DNA of 64,000 nt from Flavobacterium sp. KACC 22761 (GCF_034058155.1 NZ_CP139148.1:4030001-4094000); one strand, 5' to 3'; counted from the first letter of the stretch, positions 42,093-51,446 are shown. Notes: generated from the letters alone by a model not told the origin. A program made the numbers and translations.

Positions 42093-43058
42093 TTACTTCA
42101 AAATAATATAATCCACAATCATTTTAGCATGAATTCTTGAGTTTTCAATAAACCATTTATGCGTCTGCATGCCACCACACACGACACCTGCGAGAAATAA
42201 TCCATCAATATTGGTTTCCATAGTTTCTGGATTATAAGATGGAATTTTCAATTCATCATCTGAAAGCTGAATGCCAATTTTTTCTAGAAAATTCAGATCT
42301 GGCTTATATCCCGTTAATGCAAGAACAAAGTCATTTTCGATAGTTACTTTTCCGTCAGGAGTTTCGATTTCAACTTCATTTTCTTTTATTTCGGAAATAT
42401 TTGACTGAAAATAAGCTTTAATGCTTCCTTCGGCAATTCGGTTTTCGATGTCAGGTTTCACCCAATATTTCACTCTGCTGTTGATTTCATTTTTGCGAAT
42501 AACCATGGTAACATTTGCCCCTTTTCGCCAACATTCCAATGCAGCATCTACAGAAGAATTATTTGCTCCCACAACCAAAACATTTCTAAAAGCGTATTCG
42601 TGCGCTTCTTTATAATAATGACGAACCTTTGGCAGTTCTTCCCCTTTAACATTTATCGTTATCGGAATATCATAAAAACCAGTCGCGATAATTACATTTT
42701 TAGATTTATAAAAGCTCTTGTTTGTGGTGATTTCAAAAGTTGAATTTTCGTTTTTCTCAATTCCAACAACTTTTTCAAACAAATTTATATCGAAATTAAA
42801 ATAGCGATGAATATTTCGATAATACTCCAAAGCTTCCTGACGCCCCGGTTTTGGTGCCAAGCAATTAAACGGAATATCACCAATTTCTAATCTTTCTGCA
42901 GTTGAGAAAAAAGTCATATACAAAGGATAATTGAAAATGCTATTTACAATTGCGCCTTTTTCAATAATCAAATAACGTAAGTTTTTTTTTTGAGCTTCTA
43001 TTGCACAGGCAAGACCAATTGGCCCACCACCGACAATAATCAAATCATAATCTGTCAT
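42093..43058 (-). CDS. YpdA family putative bacillithiol disulfide reductase
   Basis: A 321-residue two-dinucleotide-binding flavoprotein. FAD binding: DLIIVGGGPIGLACAIEAQK (residues 5-24) and the late NIDGLFLAGVVCGG. NADPH binding: VLVVGANNSSVDAALECWRKG near residue 160. There is no CxxC, unlike thioredoxin reductase, matching YpdA/Bdr proteins that reduce bacillithiol disulfide. Substrate assignment is from family resemblance. The CYTH gene ends 7 bp upstream of its start on the same strand. Confidence 0.87.
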   Translation of the reverse strand: MTDYDLIIVGGGPIGLACAIEAQKKNLRYLIIEKGAIVNSIFNYPLYMTFFSTAERLEIGDIPFNCLAPKPGRQEALEYYRNIHRYFNFDINLFEKVVGIEKNENSTFEITTNKSFYKSKNVIIATGFYDIPITINVKGEELPKVRHYYKEAHEYAFRNVLVVGANNSSVDAALECWRKGANVTMVIRKNEINSRVKYWVKPDIENRIAEGSIKAYFQSNISEIKENEVEIETPDGKVTIENDFVLALTGYKPDLNFLEKIGIQLSDDELKIPSYNPETMETNIDGLFLAGVVCGGMQTHKWFIENSRIHAKMIVDYIILK

Positions 43059-43065
43059 AAATCAG

Positions 43066-43539
43066 TTATTTTTCCCAGTCTTTAAAAGGTTTTTTGCTCA
43101 AATAAGCATTGTAATACCGTTCATCATTTGTCACTTCTTCTCCAAGCCAATTTGGTTTTTCAAATATTTCAGTCTCAGACTTTAGTTCTATTTCTGCAAT
43201 AATCAAACCTTCATTTTCACCATAAAACTGATCAACTTCAAATACATGATTTCCAGATTTGATTTCGAAACGAGTTTTTTCAATTTTTCCTTTTTCGCAT
43301 AATTTCAGCAATTCCAACGCTTCTTCAAGCGGAATTTCATTTTCCCACTCAAAACGAGACATTCCTCCCTGATGCCCAATTCCTTTTATGGTCAAAAAAC
43401 CTCTTTCTCCCTTAATTCTAACACGAACCGTTCTTTCAGGAATTGAGCTTAAATAACCTTGGGCAATTTTATTTTGAGTAAAAGCCTGTTCTTTAAAATC
43501 CTCTGATTTTACAAGAAACTTTCGTTCAATTTCAACCAT
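43066..43539 (-). CDS. CYTH domain protein (triphosphate tunnel metalloenzyme)
   Basis: A 157-residue protein starting MVEIERKFLV, the ExExK signature (Glu3, Glu5, Lys7), followed by the eight-strand tunnel pattern (RTVRVRIKGERGFLTIKG, KTRFEIKSGNHVFEVDQFYGENEGLIIAEIEL). Bacterial members are usually inorganic triphosphatases. It lies immediately upstream of the YpdA-like gene and is probably co-transcribed. Confidence 0.9.
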   Translation of the reverse strand: MVEIERKFLVKSEDFKEQAFTQNKIAQGYLSSIPERTVRVRIKGERGFLTIKGIGHQGGMSRFEWENEIPLEEALELLKLCEKGKIEKTRFEIKSGNHVFEVDQFYGENEGLIIAEIELKSETEIFEKPNWLGEEVTNDERYYNAYLSKKPFKDWEK

Positions 43540-43787
43540 TTTAATTCTTGAATTAATTATACCGCAAGTTACTCAATTTAATTCAGTATCTAAATTCTCA
43601 AATGGAGTCTCCACATTTTTTCCGATTTTAAAGACAGAACCATTAAATCAAATTAACTGATTTTTAATATATTAAGATTTGTTTTTTGAGTAATTTTGAT
43701 TAACCCTAATACCATTGTTTTTATCGTGTTTGAAGACAATGTGTATTTCAACAATCCATAATTTATCAAAATTTAAAATGTCTGATC

Positions 43788-44321
43788 ATGAATATAATGT
43801 CATTTTTAATACCGACACTAGTAGGTTTGGTCTTTGGGATTTTAGGTTATCTACTAGGAAGAATCAGTTCAAAAAAAGATGTTTTGCTCGCTATATCTTT
43901 ACAAGAAGATCTAGATGTATGCAAAGCTACAGTCAAGAATTTAAACCAAAAAATTAATAGTCTTGATACAGAATTAGCAGCAAAAACAAAAAACTATAAT
44001 TCACAAATACAACCACAAGTTATATTTGACAAGGAAATAGCTTTAACTATTTTAGGCAAAAAAGTCAGAAATAATGATTTGAAAATTGTCGAAGGAATAG
44101 GTGTAAAAATCGAATCTCTGTTTAATGAAGCAGGAATTACAAGCTGGCAGGAATTGTCTATAACTTCTACCGAAAAACTGCAATCAATTTTGGATGCTGG
44201 TGGTGAAAATTATGGCATACACAATCCCAGTACTTGGGCAAAACAGGCATTAATGGCGTATCAAGGAAAATGGCAGGAACTCAAAGACTGGCAAGCTAAT
44301 TTATTAGGAGGGAAAGAGTGA
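43788..44321 (+). CDS. membrane-anchored helix-hairpin-helix protein
   Basis: A 177-residue protein: one N-terminal membrane helix (FLIPTLVGLVFGILGYLLG), a coiled-coil-like stretch (CKATVKNLNQKINSLDTELAA), then a C-terminal helix-hairpin-helix domain (DLKIVEGIGVKIESLFNEAGITSWQEL), related to the predicted 5' nuclease/ribosomal L21-like HhH domains. It might anchor DNA or a partner to the membrane; the function is unknown. The gene is isolated. Confidence 0.78.
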   Translation: MNIMSFLIPTLVGLVFGILGYLLGRISSKKDVLLAISLQEDLDVCKATVKNLNQKINSLDTELAAKTKNYNSQIQPQVIFDKEIALTILGKKVRNNDLKIVEGIGVKIESLFNEAGITSWQELSITSTEKLQSILDAGGENYGIHNPSTWAKQALMAYQGKWQELKDWQANLLGGKE

Positions 44322-44392
44322 AAAAAGATTCAAAGATGCAGAGTGACAAAGGTATAAAGTTTTAAAATTAGGGACTTTGTTACTTTGAACCT

Positions 44393-45424
44393 TCAAAAAG
44401 AATCCCATTCTTTTGAAGTATTATACCATAATTGCCCTTTTAATACTTCAAGAGGGCAATCAAAATTATTGGTGTAAAGCGCTCCGGTTCCTAAACCTTG
44501 TGGCATATTTGAATTTTGTAAAAAAGTCCATTGCGCTATGGCATTTAAACCAATATTGCTTTCTAAAGCTGATGTAATCCACCAACCAATTTTGTATTTA
44601 TCCGCCAGATCAATCCACTCTTTTGTTCCTCTAAAACCGCCAATAAAACTTGGCTTTAAAATAATGTATTGCGGCTTGATTTCTTGCAACAGTTTTTCTT
44701 TCTCTTCTATTGAAAATACACCTATCAATTCTTCATCTAATGCAATAGGGAATGGAGTTTGTTTGCACAACTCAGACATTGTTTGTATTTGCCCTTTTTT
44801 GATTGGCTGTTCAATGCTATGAAGTTGAAATTTAATAAGTTGATGCAATTTATCTAAAGCATCATTTAAACCAAAAGCGCCATTCGCATCTACCCTGATT
44901 TCGATTTGCTCAGGTGAAAAATGCATTCTTATAAACTGTAGCAAATCCAATTCTTTTTGGAAATCGATTGCTCCAATTTTTAGTTTAATACAAGTAAAAC
45001 CATCTGCTAATTTTGTTTCGATTTGTTGTTTCATAAACGATTCATCTCCCATCCAAACCAATCCATTTATTACAATTGATTTTGAATTTGAAGTGAAATC
45101 AGAAGGAAACAACAAATAAGGATTTTCGCTTTTTAAGGACAAAAAAGCCATCTCAATTCCGAATTGAATTGATGGAAATTCAAGCAAAGCTTCCCACAAT
45201 GCCTTTTCTCCTAAATGAATATTCTTGCAAGCCCACTTAAGCTTTTCTTCATAATCATCACAATCATCTGCACTTAAACCACGTAAAATGCCACACTCGC
45301 CTATTCCTTTTTTTCCATTTTCTTCCAAAATGATAAACCAGGTTTCTTTTTCAGTCATGATGCCACGTGAAGTCCCTGAAGGAACTTTAAATTCGAGCAT
45401 GTATTTATGGTAAGTAGCTTTCAT
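44393..45424 (-). CDS. menC: o-succinylbenzoate synthase
   Basis: A 343-residue enolase-superfamily enzyme dehydrating SHCHC to o-succinylbenzoate in menaquinone synthesis. The catalytic KxK is in CIKLKIGAIDF (near residue 146), metal ligands Asp in IRVDANGAFG, Glu in SIEQPIKKG and Asp in IALDEELIGV, and the second catalytic Lys in YIILKPSFIGG. The other menaquinone genes of the window (menA, menB, menD) lie downstream or upstream on the same strand with unrelated genes between. Confidence 0.9.
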   Translation of the reverse strand: MKATYHKYMLEFKVPSGTSRGIMTEKETWFIILEENGKKGIGECGILRGLSADDCDDYEEKLKWACKNIHLGEKALWEALLEFPSIQFGIEMAFLSLKSENPYLLFPSDFTSNSKSIVINGLVWMGDESFMKQQIETKLADGFTCIKLKIGAIDFQKELDLLQFIRMHFSPEQIEIRVDANGAFGLNDALDKLHQLIKFQLHSIEQPIKKGQIQTMSELCKQTPFPIALDEELIGVFSIEEKEKLLQEIKPQYIILKPSFIGGFRGTKEWIDLADKYKIGWWITSALESNIGLNAIAQWTFLQNSNMPQGLGTGALYTNNFDCPLEVLKGQLWYNTSKEWDSF

Positions 45425-45523
45425 TTTTTTTTGAGGTGCTAAGGTTCTAAGTTTCGAAGGTAAAATAATGCTTAAAAAAAACTAAGCATCTTAGCATCTT
45501 AGCAACTTAAAACCTTAGAATCT
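45425..45523. repeat. inverted-repeat-rich intergenic sequence
   Basis: GAGGTGCTAAGGTTCTAAG on one side and several CTTAGCATCTTAGCAACTTA / CCTTAGAATC units on the other can pair imperfectly. It looks like a low-complexity Bacteroidota intergenic repeat. Confidence 0.4.
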
Positions 45524-46726
45524 TTAATAATAAAGTTTAAGGATTTTTTCAAAATCTTTTGATGGCAAGCCGGCCTTCTGAAAAATGGCAAAATCTAATT
45601 TTGTTTTGTCTTTCCAGCTTACGCTGTCGGTAACATTTTGATCTTGATATTTTTTGTAGATTGTTTTGGCATCACTATAATTATTGGTTACCAAATATAA
45701 ATGCGCTAAATTCAATTTTACTAACAACTCGGTGTTGTCTAATTTTTCACCTTCTTGGAGAAATTTTAAAGCTTTTTCATATTGTTTGGTCAAAATATAG
45801 CAATAACCTATTGAATTGTAATCTAATGCTGTGGCTTTTCCTTCATTGATAATGATATTCAATTTTGGAATTGCTTCGTTGTATTTTTGTTTCTTAATTA
45901 ATGATGAAGCTTGACTTCTAAGATCATTAAAGACATTTTTTGAAATATCGGCATCTTTGTAACATGCGTTTCCAAAGTCTTTATAAACTTTGTTTTTCTC
46001 TATTGGAAGCAGTTTTTGAAATTCAGTATAACGGTATTGTTTTATGATTTTGTCTAAAATGCAAACACAAAAATCATCAGAATTGGCCATTTTTTGCGCC
46101 ATAGTCGATGTCTTACATAGGCTTATAATCTCATTTTTATTGTCTTGATTCCAACCGCGGTTTAGTTTGACATCTACCCAAGGCACAACTTCTAAAACTA
46201 TTTTTTGCTTTAAAAGCCAATTTTTGCTGTGAAATCCAAACCAAATATTGCTGGTGTTTTGTCCTAAGCAAGAAGATTTATCTAATGACAAACGTTTAGC
46301 ATCTTTGCTTAAAGGCTCTTCTTGAGAATAACATGCTTTGTCTATTTTTCCGTCTTCTATGTATTTTTTTGCCGTTTCGCTTGAAGTGAACAACGAATAC
46401 GTACAAGTATCATCTCCTGAAATTTTAGACATCAAAAAAACAGCTCCAGCAGAACCTTGGCTAATTCCCGTTGGATCTGGAATTGATTTTAAAACAGAAA
46501 CCAAGCTATTTGCCATTTGCTGATTTTCATCCAAAAGTGTTATTCTGTAAACTATTTCTGTTGTCCCAACTGGCAAATCTTCAGTTTTCAGAACGATTCG
46601 ATCTCGGGCAGAAACGATGATTTCTTTTGTTGTTGCACGTTCTTTATCCCAATAGCCCTCTTTTTGAGCAAAAGCATTTAGAGAAAAAGCAATTAAAAGA
46701 GATAATACTGTTTTTTTAAAAGTCAT
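45524..46726 (-). CDS. secreted TPR-repeat protein
   Basis: About 400 residues. A signal peptide (MTFKKTVLSLLIAFSLNAFAQ) opens the chosen reading; the frame goes 14 codons further to a GTG, but that would hide the signal. The N-terminal 200 residues form a beta-rich domain (IVLKTEDLPVGTTEIVYRITL). The C-terminal third contains tetratricopeptide units (YNEAIPKLNIIINEGKATA, DYNSIGYCYILTKQYEKAL, KLNLAHLYLVTNNYSDAKTI). Probably periplasmic; partner unknown. Confidence 0.75.
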   Translation of the reverse strand: MTFKKTVLSLLIAFSLNAFAQKEGYWDKERATTKEIIVSARDRIVLKTEDLPVGTTEIVYRITLLDENQQMANSLVSVLKSIPDPTGISQGSAGAVFLMSKISGDDTCTYSLFTSSETAKKYIEDGKIDKACYSQEEPLSKDAKRLSLDKSSCLGQNTSNIWFGFHSKNWLLKQKIVLEVVPWVDVKLNRGWNQDNKNEIISLCKTSTMAQKMANSDDFCVCILDKIIKQYRYTEFQKLLPIEKNKVYKDFGNACYKDADISKNVFNDLRSQASSLIKKQKYNEAIPKLNIIINEGKATALDYNSIGYCYILTKQYEKALKFLQEGEKLDNTELLVKLNLAHLYLVTNNYSDAKTIYKKYQDQNVTDSVSWKDKTKLDFAIFQKAGLPSKDFEKILKLYY

Positions 46727-47030
46727 ATTAAATGGTCGTTTTTTGGCCACGAATTGCATAAATCTCACTAATTTTTATTGTTGCCAATTTTATGATTTGA
46801 AATAAACTTAGTAAAAATTATGCCAAATTATTTGTCTTGAAATCGAGTGCCCTAGCCCCGATTACTTCACTATTGTTTTATTTTAACTGGAGTTCAGTGA
46901 ACTTCGTTTGAGGCGGTATCTCCCGTTTTAGAAAAACAAGGCTTTTTGAGCCGTAGTTTTTGTTAATCGGGAATTTAGCCGAAAGCGGGATTAGCTCCTA
47001 CTTTCGACTACATTCAAAATCAGTATGTTT
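46727..47030. other. 304-bp intergenic stretch with a dispersed repeat
   Basis: No gene seen. Positions 46849-46998 hold a repeat element, described separately. The remainder is AT-rich upstream sequence of the TPR gene. Confidence 0.5.
46849..46998. repeat. dispersed element sharing ends with 37889-37972
   Basis: It begins GCCCTAGCCCCGATTA and ends AAGCGGGATTAGCTCC. Read on the minus strand it has the same order as the other copy, CCCGCT... first and ATCGGGGCTA last, while the middle differs and is longer. That argues for a family with conserved ends and variable core. Confidence 0.5.
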
Positions 47031-47708
47031 TTATAACTCGATTGATTCGCCAATTGCCAATAACATCAAATCTTTTCCTTTATCAAAGAATTTTTTGATT
47101 GCTTCTTCATGATTGATTTCAATGTACCCAAAAGTATCAAAATGATAGCCAAGAACTTTGTCACATTCTAAAAAATCTGAGGCGATAATAGCATCTTCGA
47201 TATCCATTGTGAAATTATTTCCAATCGGAAGTATTGCTAAATCTAATTCTGTTCGCAACGGAATCAATTTCATATCCATTGTAAGAGCAGTGTCTCCGGC
47301 GATGTAAATGTTTTTATGTTCGCTTTCAATTACAAACCCGCCTGGATTTCCTCCGCTAGCGCCGTCAGGAAAAGTACTCGAATGAATAGCATTTACATAT
47401 TTAACTTTTCCAAAATCGAATTTCCAGCTTCCGCCATGATTCATTGGATGTGTATTAAATCCTAATTTTGCATAATAACTTGCAATTTCTGCATTTGACA
47501 CAATAACTGCATTAGTCAGTTTTGCAAGAGCTTGAACGTCTAAAACGTGATCGCTGTGCGCGTGTGTCAGTAAAATATAATCTGCTTTTAAATCCCTTAG
47601 ATCGATTGAAGCTGCCGCAGGATTTGCCGTAATAAAGGGATCAACAATAATATGTTTTCCTCCAACTTCGATGCCTAAAGAAGCGTGTCCGTAAAATGTT
47701 ATTTTCAT
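47031..47708 (-). CDS. MBL-fold metal-dependent hydrolase (UPF0173 type)
   Basis: A 225-residue metallo-beta-lactamase-fold protein. The metal motif is LLTHAHSDHVLD (HxHxDH, near residue 52), with further ligands in MNHGG, AGDTALTM and LGYHFDTFGY. The opening ITFYGHASLGIEVGGKHI is characteristic of the UPF0173/UlaG-like group. Substrate unknown. It starts 27 bp downstream of the menA stop on the same strand, so the two are probably co-transcribed. Confidence 0.88.
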   Translation of the reverse strand: MKITFYGHASLGIEVGGKHIIVDPFITANPAAASIDLRDLKADYILLTHAHSDHVLDVQALAKLTNAVIVSNAEIASYYAKLGFNTHPMNHGGSWKFDFGKVKYVNAIHSSTFPDGASGGNPGGFVIESEHKNIYIAGDTALTMDMKLIPLRTELDLAILPIGNNFTMDIEDAIIASDFLECDKVLGYHFDTFGYIEINHEEAIKKFFDKGKDLMLLAIGESIEL

Positions 47709-47734
47709 GATCTTATTTTTTAAATTGAACTTGA

Positions 47735-48697
47735 TTATCTTCCTCCAAGAAAAAGATTAACGATAATATCTGAAATTAGTGAAATCATGCAGATTACTAA
47801 TAATAGCGAAAGCAAAAAAGTACTTAGCGCCACTTTTTTTAATTCTGGATCTAAAAGCTTAGGATCCTGATTTTTAGAAACCGTAATTAGATGTTTGGTT
47901 AAAGGAATATAAGCCAGCAAAAATAAATACTGATCAAAATTATAATCACTTAAAATTGCAAAAACAACTACCAAAATCATTGCGGTAATAATCAAAGTGA
48001 AATGATATACCTTAGCTTTTGCTCCACCAATTTGAACTACAATGGTGTTTTTTCCAGATTTTCGATCTGATTCTTCATCACGCATATTGTTCAAATTCAA
48101 CACTGCAACACTCAGCAAACCAATTGCAATCGCAGGCAGAATTAAAAGTGGCTCAACTTCTTTCGAATATAAAAAATTGACCCCCAGCGTACTTACTAAT
48201 CCGAAGAATATGAAAACGAAAACATCGCCAAATCCTTTATATCCATATGCTGAATTTCCTACTGTATATTTAATTGCAGCGACAATTGCAGCAATTCCTA
48301 ACAATAAAAAGAAAATTGAATATCCAAAATTGTCTTTACCAAATGCAAAGTAAATCAGAATTATAGCCGATAAAAGCGTTAATAACGAAGTAATTATTAT
48401 TGCTTTTTTCATAGCTTGAGGCGTGATTTTACCGCTTTGAATAGCACGCTGTGGCCCTACTCTGTCGGCATTATCAGTACCTTTTACGCCGTCACCATAG
48501 TCATTGGCAAAATTGGACAAAACCTGCAAGCCTAATGTTGTTAAAAGTGCAAAACCAAAAATTTTCCAGCTAAATACTTCTGTTGGCGTATTAATTGTTT
48601 CTGTTGGGTTTGATAAAGCGTAAATGCTTCCAACGATAATTCCAGAAACTGATAAAGGCAATGTGCGCAGTCGTGCGGCTTCAATCCAATGTTTCAT
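47735..48697 (-). CDS. menA: 1,4-dihydroxy-2-naphthoate polyprenyltransferase
   Basis: A 320-residue UbiA-superfamily membrane enzyme attaching the isoprenoid tail to DHNA, giving demethylmenaquinone. The prenyl-diphosphate-binding motif NFANDYGDGVKGTDNADRVG (Asp-rich, near residue 65) and second Asp-rich motif NNMRDEESDRKSGKNT are both present. Eight to nine membrane helices are visible. It is downstream of menB on the same strand with a repeat-containing gap of about 100 bp. Confidence 0.93.
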   Translation of the reverse strand: MKHWIEAARLRTLPLSVSGIIVGSIYALSNPTETINTPTEVFSWKIFGFALLTTLGLQVLSNFANDYGDGVKGTDNADRVGPQRAIQSGKITPQAMKKAIIITSLLTLLSAIILIYFAFGKDNFGYSIFFLLLGIAAIVAAIKYTVGNSAYGYKGFGDVFVFIFFGLVSTLGVNFLYSKEVEPLLILPAIAIGLLSVAVLNLNNMRDEESDRKSGKNTIVVQIGGAKAKVYHFTLIITAMILVVVFAILSDYNFDQYLFLLAYIPLTKHLITVSKNQDPKLLDPELKKVALSTFLLSLLLVICMISLISDIIVNLFLGGR

Positions 48698-48704
48698 ATA
48701 TTAA

Positions 48705-48799
48705 TTTTAGATTTTAGAATATAGATTTTAGATTATTATATTCTGATTAAAAATTATAGATAAAAAAATCTAAAATCAGAAATCAGAAATCTAAAATTA
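48705..48799. repeat. long imperfect inverted repeat between menA and menB
   Basis: AATTTTAGATTTTAGAATATAG on one side and AATCTAAAATCAGAAATC...GAAATCTAAAATT on the other can form a hairpin of about 30 bp with mismatches. Such repeats are common between flavobacterial genes; it may lessen menB-menA readthrough. Confidence 0.5.
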
Positions 48800-48800
48800 T

Positions 48801-49634
48801 TTATGGCAACCATTTATTTTCGCCAAAGTTTGGTTTTCTTTTTTCTAAAAAGGCATTTCTTCCTTCTTTAGCTTCTTCTGTCATGTAAGCTAAACGAGTT
48901 GCTTCTCCGGCAAAAACTTGCTGTCCAACCATTCCGTCATCTGTCAAGTTCATAGCGAATTTCAACATTTTTATAGAAGTTGGCGATTTTTGAAGAATTT
49001 CTTGAGCCCACTCATAAGCAGTAGCTTCAAGCTCATCATGAGGAATTACGGCATTTACCATTCCCATTTCAAAAGCTTCTTGCGCTGAGTAGTTTCTTCC
49101 TAAAAAGAAAATTTCACGAGCTTTTTTCTGTCCAACCATTTTAGCCAAATAAGCAGATCCGTAACCTCCGTCAAAACTTGTAACGTCAGCATCTGTTTGT
49201 TTAAAAATAGCGTGTTCTTTACTTGCCAAAGTCATATCACAAACCACGTGCAAGCTGTGTCCGCCTCCTACAGCCCAACCCGGAACTACTGCAATGACTA
49301 CTTTTGGCATAAAACGAATTAATCGCTGCACTTCAAGAATGTTTAAACGATGTTGTCCATCGTCACCCACATACCCTTGGTGTCCGCGAGCATTTTGATC
49401 TCCGCCGCTGCAAAAAGAATACACACCATCTTTAGTTGACGGGCCTTCGGCAGAAAGCAAAACCACGCCAATTGACGTATCTTCTTGTGCATCGTAAAAA
49501 GCTTGGTAAAGTTCTGAAGTTGTTTTTGGACGAAAGGCATTTCTAACATTTGGTCTATTAAAAGCAATTCTGGCAACTCCATTACATTTTTTATAGGTTA
49601 TATCTTCAAATTCTCTGGCAGTAATCCAATCCAT
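48801..49634 (-). CDS. menB: 1,4-dihydroxy-2-naphthoyl-CoA synthase
   Basis: A 277-residue crotonase-fold enzyme closing the naphthoquinone ring. Family blocks: VARIAFNRPNVRNAFRPKT, YSFCSGGDQNARG (oxyanion hole), VAVVPGWAVGGGHSLHVVCD, and SFDGGYGSAYLAKMVGQKKAREIFFLGRNY. The catalytic Asp/Tyr pattern typical of MenB is kept. I start at the ATG at 49634 (MDWITAREFEDITY), the family's usual N-terminus; the frame continues 14 codons up to 49676. Confidence 0.93.
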   Translation of the reverse strand: MDWITAREFEDITYKKCNGVARIAFNRPNVRNAFRPKTTSELYQAFYDAQEDTSIGVVLLSAEGPSTKDGVYSFCSGGDQNARGHQGYVGDDGQHRLNILEVQRLIRFMPKVVIAVVPGWAVGGGHSLHVVCDMTLASKEHAIFKQTDADVTSFDGGYGSAYLAKMVGQKKAREIFFLGRNYSAQEAFEMGMVNAVIPHDELEATAYEWAQEILQKSPTSIKMLKFAMNLTDDGMVGQQVFAGEATRLAYMTEEAKEGRNAFLEKRKPNFGENKWLP

Positions 49635-49885
49635 TTTATTTGTTTGTTTTATAATTATAGTGTAAAAATAAAGCATTTTTACATTTTTACCTACTCAATT
49701 TAATTTAAGTCTTGCACCAAAACAACTCCGAATGTTAACAATTGGTATTTACTTACAAAAAATAACACTTTTTAACATTAGTTTTAAAAAATAATAATTA
49801 ATTTTACACCCTAGAAATCAACGAGATACAATTTATTTTGTTGATATAAGATTGATTTTCTTTCACTGATTTATTAACCTAAAAA

Positions 49886-50008
49886 ATGATTTTTTTGAGA
49901 AAATTTAAAAAATTTGTCGCTCATTTTTTTACGGTTTTAATTAGTAAAAAAACCTTAAACAGTGAGCAAATGATTTATGCGTTTGTTAAAACTTCAAAAA
50001 GGCGATAG
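49886..50008 (+). CDS. possible 40-residue basic small protein
   Basis: A plus-strand frame from ATG to TAG in the middle of a large gap. It encodes a basic, amphipathic-looking peptide (MIFLRKFKKFVAHFFTVLIS then a charged tail ending KTSKRR). No promoter with the expected consensus was found. It could be chance. Confidence 0.22.
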   Translation: MIFLRKFKKFVAHFFTVLISKKTLNSEQMIYAFVKTSKRR

Positions 50009-50308
50009 TAGCACCTACGGTTAAACAATAGAATTGTTCAATGTAATTAGTATAAAAGATTGATTACGAAAAGAGGAAAAAATACTAACTGAAACTTTCT
50101 AAAAGTTATTTTATCAAACCAAATGGATTAGCCGTGAAATCGAGCTTTTGCAAATCAAAATGAATGTATCAATTGTTTAAAAGACATACCCATGATGAAA
50201 AGTAATTTCTAAAAGCAATAAAGCTATTATTTTTTAAATGGATTCGAATTATTTTATTTCTGTTTTTTTTTAATTACAATTTTTTTTAAAACTAGAATAA
50301 AAAGAGAG

Positions 50309-50333
50309 AGGCTGCTTGTAATGAGCAGCCTTT
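50309..50333 (+). terminator. hairpin with short T-run, possible terminator
   Basis: AGGCTGCT TGTAATG AGCAGCCT then TTCTT. It is oriented to end a plus-strand transcript, yet no plus-strand gene is recognised upstream, suggesting an unannotated RNA. Confidence 0.5.
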
Positions 50334-50456
50334 CTTGTTGGGTGAAATTCCAAAAAAAAATAAAATTGCTTCACCAGTTCGCTAACGCTCGGGTCCAAAT
50401 TCCAGTAAAATTTAGAATTTGGAATTTGGAATTTTGAAATATTGTGATTTAACCTT

Positions 50457-51314
50457 TTAGTTTTCTTTTACAAGATAAATCCCGTCTTCTTTGATTTCAA
50501 TAAGCTTCTCTTTATACAAAGCGCCGATTGCTTTTTTAAAGGTCTTTTTGCTCATTTTCAATACTGTTTTAATATCTTCAGGATGTGAGTTGTCATTTAG
50601 CCTCAAGAAACCTCTATTTGCTCTTAATTCTCCTAAAATCTTCTCGGCGTTCGGTTCAATGCTTTCATAACCTTGAACTTGCAGCACAACATCTATTTTA
50701 TTGTCGGGACGAATATTTTTAATATAGCCACGCATTCTGTCTCCAGTTCGGATCGAATCATCATAGACTTCATCTTTATACAAAAGACCTTTGTGCTGCT
50801 CATTAATGATGACATTAATTCCCATGTCTGTAATATGCGAAACAATCAAATCAACTTCTTCACCTTTTTCAACCGTCAAATGATCGTTGCTCAAAAACTG
50901 ATTTGTTTTGCTCGACGCCACCAAACGATTCGTTTGTTTATCCATATACAAATAAACCAAGTAACGTTTTCCTTTTTCCATTGGGCGCGCTTGTTCTTTA
51001 AACGGAACAAGAATGTCTTTTTCCATTCCCCAATCCATAAAAGCGCCCACTTGATTGATGTAATTTACTCTCAAAAGCGCAAATTCATTCAACATTATAT
51101 AAGGTTCAAGCGTTGTCGCCACTGGTCGTTGTTCGTGATCCAAATAAACAAAAACAACAAGCTCTTCGCCTATTTCAAATTCATTTGGGACATATTTATT
51201 TGGAAGCAAAACATCATGAATTCCGTCAGGATCATTTTCAGGATTTCCTAAAAACAAGCCAACTTTAGTATCACGCAATATTTTTAGTGCATTGTATTTT
51301 CCTATTTTAAGCAT
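50457..51314 (-). CDS. S1-like RNA-binding protein, CvfB type
   Basis: A 285-residue protein with successive OB-fold/S1-like domains (MLKIGKYNALKILRDTKVGLFLG, ALLRVNYINQVGAFMDWGMEKDILVPFKEQ, GMNVIINEQHKGLLYKDEVYD is the region of the third) and a C-terminal winged helix (DIKTVLKMSKKTFKKAIGAL). This is the CvfB layout, known in Gram-positive bacteria as an RNA-binding virulence regulator. The TACATTTG at 51335-51342 (minus strand) could be its -7 box. Confidence 0.87.
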   Translation of the reverse strand: MLKIGKYNALKILRDTKVGLFLGNPENDPDGIHDVLLPNKYVPNEFEIGEELVVFVYLDHEQRPVATTLEPYIMLNEFALLRVNYINQVGAFMDWGMEKDILVPFKEQARPMEKGKRYLVYLYMDKQTNRLVASSKTNQFLSNDHLTVEKGEEVDLIVSHITDMGINVIINEQHKGLLYKDEVYDDSIRTGDRMRGYIKNIRPDNKIDVVLQVQGYESIEPNAEKILGELRANRGFLRLNDNSHPEDIKTVLKMSKKTFKKAIGALYKEKLIEIKEDGIYLVKEN

Positions 51315-51446
51315 ATTCTTTAAGTTCTAGGGTGCAAATGTACGAAGTTTGGGAATGGTAAACCGAAAAATGTTAAAGAACGCCGCATTTTGTCATAGTT
51401 TATTCCTTTTAATTACATTTGAAAACCTATAATTAACACCAAATAA

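Larger units (their letters stand above)
49677..50456. other. 780-bp gene-poor intergenic region
   Basis: Between menB and the CvfB-like gene, both on the minus strand. It contains a 40-codon plus-strand frame (49886-50008), a good hairpin (50309-50331), and toward the right an AATTCCAAATTCC-type repeat at about 50345-50445 with the phrase CCAGTTCGCTAACGCTCGGG, a flavobacterial intergenic motif. No RNA gene of a known class was recognised. The left 600 bp could hold a small RNA ending at the hairpin. Confidence 0.45.

Noticed and set aside
46727..46768. Extending the TPR protein upstream to a GTG start
   Set aside because: It would bury a clear signal peptide that begins at the internal ATG.
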